29,805 nt of DNA from Bacillota bacterium (GTDB taxonomy: Bacteria > Bacillota > Clostridia > Oscillospirales > Ruminococcaceae), in contig JAEWGD010000044.1 in assembly GCA_023388515.1 (NCBI GenBank), forward strand, positions 1 through 29,805, given 5' to 3'. Numbering within the stretch: the first letter of the stretch is position 1; each line of letters opens with the position of its first letter. Position numbers and translations under genes: made by a program. This document shows, one piece after another, positions 21,635 to 29,805 of the stretch. The notes beneath the pieces were generated by a model. It saw nothing but the letters and a program-made list of their open reading frames with translations. It did no database searches and was not told the origin of the DNA.

Positions 21635-24600
21635 ATGTCTGTTTATCGTATTTATGTTGAAAAAAAGGCTGAATTTGCTGTTGAGGCTCAATCTGTTTTA
21701 AGTGATGTTAAAACTGCTTTAATGTTGGCTGCGTTAAAAAACATAAGAGTTTTAAACCGTTATGACGTGGATAATATCACCAATGAGGATTTTCAGCTTT
21801 CTACTAATATTGTTTTTTCTGAGCCATCAGTTGATATTACCTATGATGAAATTCCTCAGCTAAAAGAAAATGAACGTGTGTTTGCTGTTGAATATCTTCC
21901 TGGACAATTCGACCAGAGGGCTGATAGCTGTGAGCAATGTATACAAATCCTTACTCAAAAAGAACGTTGTCGTGTTAAAAATGCAAGGGTTTATATTGCA
22001 GAAGGTTTTATTTCTGATGATGAATTTGAAAAGCTTAAAGCCTATCTTATAAACCCTGTTGAAAGCCGTGAGGCATCGCTTGATACTGTTAAGTCACTTG
22101 ATACTAATTATGAGATACCTACAACGGTTATGGTGCTTGATGGTTTTATTAATCTAACTAAAGCAGGGCTTGAGGATTTCATTAATGAATATGGACTGGC
22201 TATGGATTTAGACGATATTGCTTTCTGTCAAGAATATTTCAAGAATACCGAAAAAAGAAATCCTACTATAACTGAAATAAAAATGATTGACACTTACTGG
22301 TCTGACCACTGCCGTCATACAACTTTTATGACTAATATTAATGATGTTAATATTCACACCCCTTATATAAATGAAACATATCAGAGATACCTAAGCGTTA
22401 AGGAGGAACTTGGCAGAACGGACAAGCCTGTTACACTTATGGACCTCGCTACTATTGCTGTTAAGAAGCTTAAAAAAGATGGCTTGCTAAATGATTTAGA
22501 TGAGAGTGAAGAAATTAATGCTTGCTCTGTGAAAATCAAGGTTGATGTTGATGGACGTGATGAGGATTGGATTTTGATGTTCAAAAATGAAACTCATAAT
22601 CACCCTACTGAAATTGAACCGTTCGGTGGTGCTGCAACCTGTCTTGGTGGTGCTATTCGTGATCCGCTTTCAGGACGCTCATATGTTTATCAGGCTATGC
22701 GTGTTACTGGTGCTGCTAATCCCCTTGTTCCTGTTGAGGATACTATTAAAGGTAAGCTTCCACAAAGAAAAATTTGTGTCGGTGCTGCTAATGGTTATAG
22801 CTCATATGGTAACCAAATTGGACTTGCTACTGGTCATGTTACCGAAATATACCATCCTGGATACGTTGCAAAAAGACTTGAAATCGGTGCTGTTGTAGGG
22901 GCTGCTCCTGCCGAAAATATAAGACGTGAATCTCCTTTGCCTAATGATGTTGTCATTCTTCTTGGAGGTAAAACAGGGCGTGATGGCTGTGGTGGTGCTA
23001 CTGGTTCATCTAAATCTCATACTCTTGAATCCTTAGAGGAATGTGGTGCTGAAGTTCAAAAGGGTAATCCTCCTGAAGAAAGAAAGTTACAAAGACTTTT
23101 TAGAAATCCTGATGTTACAAAAATGATTAAACGTTGTAATGACTTCGGTGCAGGCGGTGTTTCCGTTGCTATCGGAGAATTAACAGATGGACTTATTATT
23201 AACCTTGATGCTGTTCCAAAAAAATATGATGGACTTGATGGAACAGAAATTGCTATCAGCGAATCACAGGAGCGTATGGCTGTTGTTATCGCAAAAGAAG
23301 ATGTTGATAAGTTTATGGCTGAGGCAAAAAAAGAAAACCTTGAGGCTACTCTTGTTGCTGTTGTAACAGAAGAGCCACGTTTGAAAATGGAATGGAATGG
23401 TAACACTATTGTTGACCTTGCAAGAGAATTCCTAAACTCAAATGGTGCTGTTAAATATACTGATATTGAAGTAACTGAACCTGCTACTGCTGATTTATCA
23501 AGCTTTGAGGACACTGCTGAAGGCTGGAAGTCTATGGTTTCTAATCTTAATATCTGCTCACAAAAGGGGCTTGTTGAACGCTTTGATTCAACAATTGGTG
23601 CTGGGACTGTTCTTATGCCTTTCGGTGGCGTTAATCAGCTGACTCCTACACAGGCTATGGTTGCTAAAATCCCTGTTCTAAAAGGCAATACAAATACTTG
23701 TTCAGTTATGGGTTGGGGTTATAATCCTTATCTAAGCGATAAAAGTCCTTATCATGGTGCTATGCTTGCTGTTGTAGAGTCAATTGCTAAGGTTGTTGCT
23801 GTTGGTGGCTCATATAAGAAATGCTGGTTGACTTTCCAAGAATATTTCGAAAGAACTCAAAATAATCCTACTCGCTGGGGCAAGCCTTTCTCTGCTTTAT
23901 TAGGTGCTTTTCAGGCACAGCTTGAAATGGGTTGTGGCTCAATCGGTGGTAAGGACTCTATGTCGGGTACATTTGAGGATATTGATGTGCCTCCTACTTT
24001 AGTTTCATTCGCTGTTTCTACTGCATCTGCTAATAAGGTTGTATCACCTGAATTCAAGAATGCCAACAGTGATGTAATTCTTATTACACCTAAATATACT
24101 GAAAATGAGTTACCTGATTTCACAAGTATAAAAAGCTGTTTCGATAGAGTTGAACAGCTAATTGAACAAGGCAAGGCAAAGGCTATTTGGTCTGTTTCAT
24201 TCGGTGGAGTTGCTGAGGGTATCACCAAAATGTGTTTCGGTAATAAGCTTGGTTTCCAGTTCACTGCCGATTTATCAAAAAAAATACTGTTTAACCCATG
24301 CTATGGCTCATTTATAGTTGAGTTAAGTGACAAGGCTGAAAAAGACGATTGCTTACTTGGTACAACTATATCCGATTATGTAATTAATACAAAGAAATAT
24401 ACTGTTTCACTTGATGAGCTTCAACAGGCTTGGGAGGAAAAGCTAGAGCCTATTTTCCCATATAACATTAAAACAAAAGGCGATAAGATAGAAAAATATA
24501 GCTTTGTGAATAAGTCCTTTATATCACCAAAAATAAAAGTTGCTAAGCCTCGTGTGCTTATTCCTGTTTTCCCTGGAACAAACTGCGAATATGATACTGC

Positions 24601-25345
24601 TAGAGCTTTTGAAAAGGCTGGAGCTATACCTGAGGTTGTTGTTATAAAAAATCTCTCTGCGTCAGATATTGAAGAGTCTGTAAACAAAATTGAGGGCATT
24701 ATCAAAAACTCACAGATTATCATGCTTCCTGGTGGTTTCAGTGGTGGTGATGAACCTGACGGTAGCGGTAAGTTTATAACAGCGTTCTTCCGTAATCCTA
24801 AAATTAAAGATGCAGTGCATGAATTGCTAAATAATAGAGATGGACTTATGCTCGGAATTTGCAACGGTTTTCAGGCATTAATCAAGCTTGGTCTTGTGCC
24901 TTATGGTAAAATTGTTGATATGTCAGATAATTCCCCTACTCTTACATTTAATAAAATTGCACGTCATCAGTCAATGATGGTTAACACAAGAATTGCTTCT
25001 AATAAATCTCCTTGGCTTGCTGCTTGTGAGGTTGATGATATTCATTCTATTGCTATTTCACATGGTGAGGGACGCTTTGTTGCTTCGTCAGAATTGATTG
25101 ATAAACTTGCTAAAAATGGACAAATTGCCACTCAATATGTTGATTTGAATGGTAAGCCTACTCTTAATATTCGCTATAATCCTAATACATCCTTTGCTGC
25201 TATCGAGGGTATCACCTCTCCAGATGGACGCATTTTAGGTAAAATGGGACATAGTGAGCGTATCGGTGATAATATTTGCAAAAACGTTGATGGACTCAAG
25301 GACCAGCATATATTTGAATCAGGCGTAAAATATTTTGCTGACTAA
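21635..25345 (+). CDS. purL: Phosphoribosylformylglycinamidine synthase, single-chain form
   Basis: A 1236-residue enzyme of purine synthesis that converts FGAR to FGAM with ATP and glutamine. Domains in order: N-terminal PurS-like region (about 1-150), linker with SDHCRH (223-228), two AIRS-like halves that bind FGAR and ATP (about 260-960), and a C-terminal class I glutaminase (about 970-1236) with nucleophile Cys1076 (GICNGFQ) and the His1143/Glu1145 pair (HGEGR). Length and domain order match the single-chain clostridial form (as opposed to separate PurS, PurL and PurQ). The start at 21635 has TGGAG five bases upstream; the ATG at 21587 lacks such a site. No other purine gene lies in the window and no purine riboswitch was found upstream. 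Confidence 0.96.
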   Translation: MSVYRIYVEKKAEFAVEAQSVLSDVKTALMLAALKNIRVLNRYDVDNITNEDFQLSTNIVFSEPSVDITYDEIPQLKENERVFAVEYLPGQFDQRADSCEQCIQILTQKERCRVKNARVYIAEGFISDDEFEKLKAYLINPVESREASLDTVKSLDTNYEIPTTVMVLDGFINLTKAGLEDFINEYGLAMDLDDIAFCQEYFKNTEKRNPTITEIKMIDTYWSDHCRHTTFMTNINDVNIHTPYINETYQRYLSVKEELGRTDKPVTLMDLATIAVKKLKKDGLLNDLDESEEINACSVKIKVDVDGRDEDWILMFKNETHNHPTEIEPFGGAATCLGGAIRDPLSGRSYVYQAMRVTGAANPLVPVEDTIKGKLPQRKICVGAANGYSSYGNQIGLATGHVTEIYHPGYVAKRLEIGAVVGAAPAENIRRESPLPNDVVILLGGKTGRDGCGGATGSSKSHTLESLEECGAEVQKGNPPEERKLQRLFRNPDVTKMIKRCNDFGAGGVSVAIGELTDGLIINLDAVPKKYDGLDGTEIAISESQERMAVVIAKEDVDKFMAEAKKENLEATLVAVVTEEPRLKMEWNGNTIVDLAREFLNSNGAVKYTDIEVTEPATADLSSFEDTAEGWKSMVSNLNICSQKGLVERFDSTIGAGTVLMPFGGVNQLTPTQAMVAKIPVLKGNTNTCSVMGWGYNPYLSDKSPYHGAMLAVVESIAKVVAVGGSYKKCWLTFQEYFERTQNNPTRWGKPFSALLGAFQAQLEMGCGSIGGKDSMSGTFEDIDVPPTLVSFAVSTASANKVVSPEFKNANSDVILITPKYTENELPDFTSIKSCFDRVEQLIEQGKAKAIWSVSFGGVAEGITKMCFGNKLGFQFTADLSKKILFNPCYGSFIVELSDKAEKDDCLLGTTISDYVINTKKYTVSLDELQQAWEEKLEPIFPYNIKTKGDKIEKYSFVNKSFISPKIKVAKPRVLIPVFPGTNCEYDTARAFEKAGAIPEVVVIKNLSASDIEESVNKIEGIIKNSQIIMLPGGFSGGDEPDGSGKFITAFFRNPKIKDAVHELLNNRDGLMLGICNGFQALIKLGLVPYGKIVDMSDNSPTLTFNKIARHQSMMVNTRIASNKSPWLAACEVDDIHSIAISHGEGRFVASSELIDKLAKNGQIATQYVDLNGKPTLNIRYNPNTSFAAIEGITSPDGRILGKMGHSERIGDNICKNVDGLKDQHIFESGVKYFAD

Positions 25346-25363
25346 ATGTATTACAAATAAATT

Positions 25364-25399
25364 AATATGGGGATACTTAATACAAAGTATCCCCATATT
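25364..25399. terminator. Hairpin terminator between convergent purL and the BofC-like gene
   Basis: A perfect 15-bp stem (AATATGGGGATACTT 25364-25378 / AAGTATCCCCATATT 25385-25399) with a six-base loop. It lies 18 bases after the purL stop and 38 bases beyond the stop of the minus-strand gene, and is likely used by both; the minus-strand side is followed by AATTTATTT. Confidence 0.8.
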
Positions 25400-25437
25400 C
25401 TTGCTAGTAAATCAATTCTATTTTGGATGTAATTGAA

Positions 25438-25776
25438 CTAGGAAGTGTAATCCTCCAATAATGCATTAAGTTCTATTTCAGTTTTAACCACTATCCCCTG
25501 CTTTATCAGCTCTTTATCATAATCTGTAAGCGTAGATGTGTCTACATCTAACTTTTTATAAGGTTTAATGCTGTTTTCTCTAAATATTGCAAGCTTCCCC
25601 TCATATTCCTTTAGGATATAGCCAATAGATTCCTCTAATGTTTCAGTAGTTTCAGTTACTGCTACCTCTGCGTTGGCGTTTTCTCCCTTTGCATCATATG
25701 CCAGTGAAGTTATAGCAATTACCCCAGAAAGTGTCAAAGCAGCAAGACACATATAAAACATATTTGATTTCGACAT
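25438..25776 (-). CDS. BofC C-terminal-domain-like protein, membrane-anchored
   Basis: A 112-residue protein with an N-terminal hydrophobic segment (8-26) acting as anchor or signal, an acidic Thr/Glu-rich linker (33-50) and a conserved C-terminal domain (52-95) with GYILKEYEGKLAIFREN and LDVDTSTLTDYDKELIKQGI. That pattern is what I know from short clostridial proteins assigned to the BofC C-terminal family; in Bacillus BofC acts in the forespore-side control of sigma-K processing, but these short proteins have not been shown to do so. GGTGAT lies about five bases before the ATG. It converges on purL and is divergent from the PBP gene. No clear promoter was found; a small inverted repeat AGATATTT/AAATATCT (25798-25818) lies upstream. 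Confidence 0.6.
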   Translation of the reverse strand: MSKSNMFYMCLAALTLSGVIAITSLAYDAKGENANAEVAVTETTETLEESIGYILKEYEGKLAIFRENSIKPYKKLDVDTSTLTDYDKELIKQGIVVKTEIELNALLEDYTS

Positions 25777-25878
25777 CTAATCACCACTTTTTCTTTTAGA
25801 TATTTCATATAAATATCTTTTCCAATTTTTACTTAGTTTATACAATCAACACAATTTTTTTATTCTTGTTTTTTATAC

Positions 25879-25907
25879 TTAACTTTTTTATAAATATGTG
25901 TTATAAT
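25879..25907 (+). promoter_or_regulatory. Promoter of the class A PBP gene
   Basis: Plus-strand -35 TTAACT (25879-25884), 17-base spacer, perfect -10 TATAAT (25902-25907) with TG one base before it (extended -10). The leader to 25986 is about 72 bases and contains an unused AAAGGAG at 25948-25954. Confidence 0.65.
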
Positions 25908-25985
25908 AAATTAGTATGTTTCTAGTCATATTTCGCATTCTATAATGAAAGGAGTATTTCTCATCGTATAAATGATGGAAAATAT

Positions 25986-28514
25986 ATGATTATGTCTGAA
26001 ATAAATAAAAACTCAAATAAAAGAACAACTAAGCCTACAAGTAAACAGGGTGCAGTAAGACGTACTGCTTCCCCGAATAAATCAAGTTCAGTAAAATCCA
26101 GTTCTTCTTCATCTAGCACACCAAAAAAGAAAAGACCTGTATCTTCATCTGCACCTAAAAAACCAACTGTTTCTTCAAGCACTGGAAGACGCACGTCAAC
26201 AACTGGCAGTACTCCACGTCCTAAGGCAAGTACTCCTAGCCGTCGTCCTGCTTCTGCTCCTGCACGACAAAATCCTAGTACTACGAAAACCAATAGACCT
26301 AGTCCTAATGGCAAGCGTAGAAAGAAAAAAACTAAATTTAGTATCGTAAAAAAAGCTTTGTCAGTTACTCTTAGCACCATTCTGTCCATTTTTATGATTG
26401 GCGTTATAACCATAACGATTTGTTGTACTGCACTTACAGTTTGGGTTCTTGAGTTTAAGGATAATTCTGATGATGTTACAATTTCAGATATTCGACCAAA
26501 CTATGATACATTTTTTTATGCAAATGACCCAACCACTGGTGAACTTATTACTGTTCATCAAGTCGTTAACACCAATCCAGTTATCCCCATAGAAATAGAC
26601 GACCTTCCACAACATGTTCGTGATGCATTTGTTTATGTTGAAGATGAGCGTTTTTATTCCCATGATGGTGTTGACTATAAACGTACATTTTCTTCTTTTT
26701 TGAATATATTTTTACCTCTATATGAGGGAAGACAAGGTGGTTCTACGATAACTCAACAGCTTATTAAAAATTTAACTGGTGATAATGATCAAGAAATTGA
26801 TAGAAAAATTAGAGAAATTTTTAGGGCTATGCAGTTTGAAAAGAAATATACTAAAAATGATATTCTTGAGGGATATATGAATTTTATCGAATATGGCAAT
26901 GGATATACTGGAATTGAAATTGCTTCAAACAGATATTTCGGTAAAAGTGCAAATGAACTTTCTATTGCAGAAGCAGCAACTCTTGCAGCAACTCCTAAAA
27001 ACCCAACTTGGTTAAATCCATTCACAGACTTTAAGGCAAATCAAGAACGTAAGGAATACGTTATATATAAAATGTACGAAAATGGTGCAATTTCTTATGA
27101 TGAATACATTGTTGCCATGAACGAAAAGGTTATGTTAACTAATTCAGAAGAATATAAACTACTTCATCCTGAGGAAAATGAGGAGGTGGATGATGCTCCA
27201 TCTGCTACAACTTGGTATGTAGATGCTGCTATTTATGAGATTGCTGACTACTTCATGGAGGAGTATGGTATCTCACAATCAGAGGCTATTTCAAAATTAA
27301 ACACTGGTGGATATAAAGTGTATACAACGGTTGATCTTAATATGCAAAAACATGTTGAGGCAAAATATTTAAGCCATGAAAACTTCTCAACTGTTGCAAA
27401 TGAATACGGTGAATATCCTCAATCCTCATTTATTGCTATGAATTATTATGGTGAAATTCAAGCAGTTGTAGGTGGAATTGGCGATAAAAATCAGCTAGGC
27501 TCACTTTGTTTCAACCGTCCTATTCAGGCGTATCGTGATCCAGGTTCAACAATGAAGCCAATTGCAAGCTATGGAAAAGCTCTTGAGAGCAACTTCATAA
27601 ACTGGTCAACACCATTCTATGATTCTCCTATAAGAGTTAATGGAGAGAGTTGGCCCAAGAACTACGGTGGTACTCCTTCTGGCGAACAATTTTTAGCTGT
27701 TAAGGCTTTAAAAAGGTCTATAAATACCGTTCCTGCACAACTTGTTAACAACATTGGATTAAGGGAAGTATTTACATTTTCAACTGAAAATTTAGGTCTT
27801 AAACTTGTTGAAAGCACTGAAAGTGGTGCTACTGATATTGCTTATTCCCCTCTTGCTGTCGGTGGTCTAACAGAAGGAATTCCTCTTGAAAACCTTGTTA
27901 ACGCCTATTTACCATATGGAAATGGCGGTACTTATTATAAAGCACATATTGTAAGTAGGGTTGAAAATAGCGATGGCTCATTGCTTTACTCTAATGAATC
28001 GAATTCAGAAAACACGCATACTGCTGTTGGTGCTGATACTGCTTATGTTATGAATAAGCTTCTTCAAGAAGTTATTAAATCAGGTGGTACTGGTACTGCT
28101 GCTGCTCTTTCTAATAAAACTGTTGCAGGTAAAACTGGTACTTCACAGGATTGGAGAGATTTATCCTTTGTCGGGTTAACAGAGGATTTTGTAAGTGGTG
28201 TATGGATTGGGTATGATACTCCAACACAATTACCTAGTAGTTTAAACGGTACTTCTGCTAGCCTTTGGAAAACAGTTGTTGGTGATTATGCCAACAGTGT
28301 TCCATCAGGCAATACCTATCCACCATGCCCAGATGTTGTTGAACTGCGTTACTGCACTCATACAGGTTTGATTGCTGGTCCTAGCTGTTCATCCGATGTG
28401 GGATATTATAAAACCTCAAGTATTCCTGCTACTTGTTCTGGGCACGCCGCAGCCACTCCTCCCGAACCCGTTCCTGAAGAACAAGGCGATGTGGTTGTTG
28501 AGCCTATAACATAA
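25986..28514 (+). CDS. Class A penicillin-binding protein (PBP1a type)
   Basis: An 842-residue bifunctional peptidoglycan synthase. A cytoplasmic tail very rich in Ser, Thr, Pro, Lys and Arg (1-118) precedes one membrane span (about 124-155). The GT51 glycosyltransferase domain (about 175-375) has EDERFYSHDG (Glu219) and GGSTITQQL (251-259); the transpeptidase domain (about 440-760) has Ser521-Thr-Met-Lys524, Ser578-Ile-Asn580 and Lys716-Thr-Gly718. A C-terminal tail (775-842) has four Cys and ends in Pro/Glu-rich sequence. The start is uncertain: 25986 follows GGAAA by six bases, while the ATG at 25992 is also possible. A five-codon ORF (25972-25989) overlaps the start as ATGA. The THUMP methyltransferase gene follows after 29 bases. 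Confidence 0.92.
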   Translation: MIMSEINKNSNKRTTKPTSKQGAVRRTASPNKSSSVKSSSSSSSTPKKKRPVSSSAPKKPTVSSSTGRRTSTTGSTPRPKASTPSRRPASAPARQNPSTTKTNRPSPNGKRRKKKTKFSIVKKALSVTLSTILSIFMIGVITITICCTALTVWVLEFKDNSDDVTISDIRPNYDTFFYANDPTTGELITVHQVVNTNPVIPIEIDDLPQHVRDAFVYVEDERFYSHDGVDYKRTFSSFLNIFLPLYEGRQGGSTITQQLIKNLTGDNDQEIDRKIREIFRAMQFEKKYTKNDILEGYMNFIEYGNGYTGIEIASNRYFGKSANELSIAEAATLAATPKNPTWLNPFTDFKANQERKEYVIYKMYENGAISYDEYIVAMNEKVMLTNSEEYKLLHPEENEEVDDAPSATTWYVDAAIYEIADYFMEEYGISQSEAISKLNTGGYKVYTTVDLNMQKHVEAKYLSHENFSTVANEYGEYPQSSFIAMNYYGEIQAVVGGIGDKNQLGSLCFNRPIQAYRDPGSTMKPIASYGKALESNFINWSTPFYDSPIRVNGESWPKNYGGTPSGEQFLAVKALKRSINTVPAQLVNNIGLREVFTFSTENLGLKLVESTESGATDIAYSPLAVGGLTEGIPLENLVNAYLPYGNGGTYYKAHIVSRVENSDGSLLYSNESNSENTHTAVGADTAYVMNKLLQEVIKSGGTGTAAALSNKTVAGKTGTSQDWRDLSFVGLTEDFVSGVWIGYDTPTQLPSSLNGTSASLWKTVVGDYANSVPSGNTYPPCPDVVELRYCTHTGLIAGPSCSSDVGYYKTSSIPATCSGHAAATPPEPVPEEQGDVVVEPIT

Positions 28515-28543
28515 ATTATTCTAATTTGAATAGGAGAAAAAAA

Positions 28544-29650
28544 TTGACTGATACATTAAAATTTAGCTGTCCTTGCCATTTTGGCTTAGAAAGTGTCTTA
28601 GCATTTGAAGTAAAAAAAATTGGTGGGCAAAATGTCGTTTTAGATAACGGAAAAGTTACTTTTACTGGTGACTATAATCTGCTCGCTAGGGCTAATATCT
28701 GCCTTTCTACTGCTGAGCGTGTTCTTATTGAGCTTTCAAGCTTTACTGCGACTTCCTTTGAAGAGCTGTTTCAAGGCGTAAAAAAGATACCTTTGGAAGA
28801 TTTTATTGGTAAATCTGATGCCTTTCCTGTTAAGGGATATTCGCTCAATTCAGCACTTTATAGTATTCCTGATTGTCAGGCAATTATTAAAAAAGCATCT
28901 GTTGAAAGGCTGAAGGAAACATATCATCTGAACTGGTTTGAAGAAACTGGTCCTGTTCATCAAATGCAATTCAGTATTATGAATGATGTTGCTACTATTT
29001 ATCTCGATACTAGTGGTGCTGGACTTCATAAACGTGGATATAGGCGTAATGCCAATCTTGCACCTATAAAAGAAACGCTTGCTGCTGGAATTATCGACCT
29101 TGCAAGAGTTAGAAGTGGGAGTATCGTTTGCGACCCTTTCTGTGGAAGTGGAACATTTATCATAGAGTCTGCGTTTAAAGCGTTGAATATAGCACCATGT
29201 TTGAATAGGCATTTTGCAGCTGAACAATGGGGTTGTATTAGCCCTAGTATTTGGAAAGAAGAACGCAATGGAGCTATTGAACGTGTGGATAGAAATGCAG
29301 AATTTCATGGTTATGGATATGATATTGACGCAGATGCCATTGATTTAAGTATTGATAACTCCAAAAAAGCTAGCATAAAAAGTCGAGTTCTTTTTAATCA
29401 AGCTGATATTACACAGTATAATCCTCCTGAGGGGGCGATAACAATTTGTAACCCCCCATACGGTGAGCGTATGCTTGAAATAAAAGAGGCTGAAAAAATT
29501 TACACAAGTATGGGTAATTCTATTGACAAACCCTGTTATATTATTTCACCTCATGAGGATTTTGAAGGCTTTTTTGGTAAAAGAGCTGATAAACGAAGAA
29601 AATTATATAATGGCATGATAAAATGTCAAGTGTTTATGTATTTTAAATAA
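28544..29650 (+). CDS. THUMP-domain RNA (guanine-N2) methyltransferase, RlmL/YpsC type
   Basis: A 368-residue SAM-dependent methyltransferase. Residues 1-160 contain a ferredoxin-like and THUMP region that binds RNA; the Rossmann-fold domain has DPFCGSGT (197-204) for SAM and the catalytic NPPYGERM (303-310). It matches the YpsC/RlmL-N group, which methylates 23S rRNA at N2 of a guanine; the exact target is inferred. I place the start at TTG 28544, because AGGAG (28532-28536) lies seven bases upstream and MTDTLKFSCPCHFGLE fits the family; a TTG six codons earlier lies before that site. It is 29 bases downstream of the PBP gene and probably shares its transcript. Two hairpins follow the stop. 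Confidence 0.9.
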   Translation: MTDTLKFSCPCHFGLESVLAFEVKKIGGQNVVLDNGKVTFTGDYNLLARANICLSTAERVLIELSSFTATSFEELFQGVKKIPLEDFIGKSDAFPVKGYSLNSALYSIPDCQAIIKKASVERLKETYHLNWFEETGPVHQMQFSIMNDVATIYLDTSGAGLHKRGYRRNANLAPIKETLAAGIIDLARVRSGSIVCDPFCGSGTFIIESAFKALNIAPCLNRHFAAEQWGCISPSIWKEERNGAIERVDRNAEFHGYGYDIDADAIDLSIDNSKKASIKSRVLFNQADITQYNPPEGAITICNPPYGERMLEIKEAEKIYTSMGNSIDKPCYIISPHEDFEGFFGKRADKRRKLYNGMIKCQVFMYFK

Positions 29651-29657
29651 CCAAAAA

Positions 29658-29681
29658 AGGATACCCTAAAAAGGGTATCCT
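29658..29681 (+). terminator. First hairpin after the methyltransferase gene
   Basis: A perfect 10-bp stem AGGATACCCT / AGGGTATCCT with an AAAA loop, eight bases after the stop codon. No T run follows, so it may stabilise the transcript end rather than terminate by itself; read on the minus strand it is followed by TTTTTT. Confidence 0.6.
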
Positions 29682-29697
29682 CAGACCGTAGAAAAAC

Positions 29698-29721
29698 CCC
29701 GATTTCGCCATTGAAATCGGG
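29698..29721 (+). terminator. Intrinsic terminator of the PBP / methyltransferase unit
   Basis: CCCGATTTC (29698-29706), six-base loop, GAAATCGGG (29713-29721), then TTTGAATTTTT: a canonical stem and U-rich tail on the plus strand. A/T runs on the other side make it usable in both directions. Confidence 0.85.
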
Positions 29722-29805
29722 TTTGAATTTTTAATGAAAGCAACAATTACGCAAAGGATCTTGAAAACAGCGGGAAAATGAAATAAAAATGGGGATCACC
29801 GTCCA

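Noticed and set aside
23056..23514. 152-codon open frame on the minus strand within purL
   Set aside because: Lies wholly inside the conserved purL coding sequence, with a Ser/Ile/Phe-rich translation unlike a real protein.
25798..25818. AGATATTT/AAATATCT inverted repeat upstream of the BofC-like gene
   Set aside because: Perfect, but all A/T except two pairs and without a recognisable promoter around it; not enough for an operator call.
25961..26413. 150-codon open frame on the minus strand
   Set aside because: It is antisense to the low-complexity tail of the PBP gene; its Leu/Gly/Val-rich translation is a by-product of Ser/Thr/Pro/Lys codons on the other strand, and it has no ribosome-binding site.
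28850..29308. 152-codon open frame on the minus strand
   Set aside because: Antisense to the THUMP methyltransferase, whose motifs are all intact in the plus frame.
29739..29790. Fifteen-codon ORF (MKATITQRILKTAGK) after the last terminator
   Set aside because: No ribosome-binding site at a useful distance and no similarity I can name.
1..29805. CRISPR array, tRNA, rRNA or replication origin
   Set aside because: No regularly spaced repeats, cloverleaf-like sequence, rRNA segment or DnaA-box cluster was seen on reading the window.

Overview
The window is AT-rich chromosomal DNA from an anaerobic, low-GC Gram-positive bacterium, most likely a member of the Clostridia (Oscillospirales- or Lachnospirales-like). 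The inference rests on the gene content: a ferredoxin-dependent 2-oxoacid oxidoreductase in four subunits, a single-chain FGAM synthase of the clostridial type, a GGGtGRT protein, a DUF512 radical-SAM protein next to der-plsY-gpsA, a BofC-like small protein, strong GGAGG ribosome-binding sites and near-consensus sigma-A promoters. No tRNA, rRNA or CRISPR array was seen.

Layout. (1) 1-2.5 kb is accessory DNA: the first 16 codons of an IS3-type transposase, two translationally coupled small genes of phage/ICE type, a DUF6431 zinc-ribbon protein and a zinc-ribbon tyrosine recombinase whose promoter sits inside a perfect inverted repeat; a long imperfect palindrome follows the recombinase. (2) 2.5-4.3 kb: the GGGtGRT protein and a NifU/IscU-like scaffold protein as a two-gene operon with its own promoter. 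(3) 4.4-8.0 kb: a minus-strand unit of a P-loop NTPase followed by the delta, alpha, beta and gamma subunits of a 2-oxoacid:ferredoxin oxidoreductase, ended by a hairpin. (4) 8.0-9.0 kb: a divergent DtxR/MntR-family metal regulator and an unrecognised 44-residue cysteine-rich membrane peptide. (5) 9.0-10.8 kb: a MacB-like permease and a very short MacA-like adaptor, with no ATPase nearby. (6) 11.1-16.4 kb: envelope, ribosome and phospholipid housekeeping genes on the minus strand (yceD-rpmF, then DUF512-der-plsY-gpsA). (7) 16.5-20 kb: pgi with a small P-loop protein, a DacF-like carboxypeptidase homologue whose three catalytic motifs are all altered, and an HPr-like protein without the phosphorylatable histidine. 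(8) 20.1-29.7 kb: plus-strand mtaB and purL, a minus-strand BofC-like gene, then a class A penicillin-binding protein and a THUMP-domain RNA methyltransferase. The last roughly 75 bases hold no gene I can support.

How the genes work together. Regions 2 and 3 are an iron-sulfur and ferredoxin-based energy module: the oxidoreductase needs TPP and several [4Fe-4S] clusters, and a scaffold-like protein lies directly downstream under a separate promoter. The rest is mostly core metabolism and envelope growth (glycolysis, purine synthesis, phospholipid synthesis, ribosome assembly, peptidoglycan). The points most worth a second look are the Thr-x-x-Lys DacF homologue, the HPr/Crh-like protein, the Cys-rich peptide beside the metal regulator, the GGGtGRT/NifU-like pair, the ATPase-less MacAB remnant and the inverted repeats around the recombinase gene.
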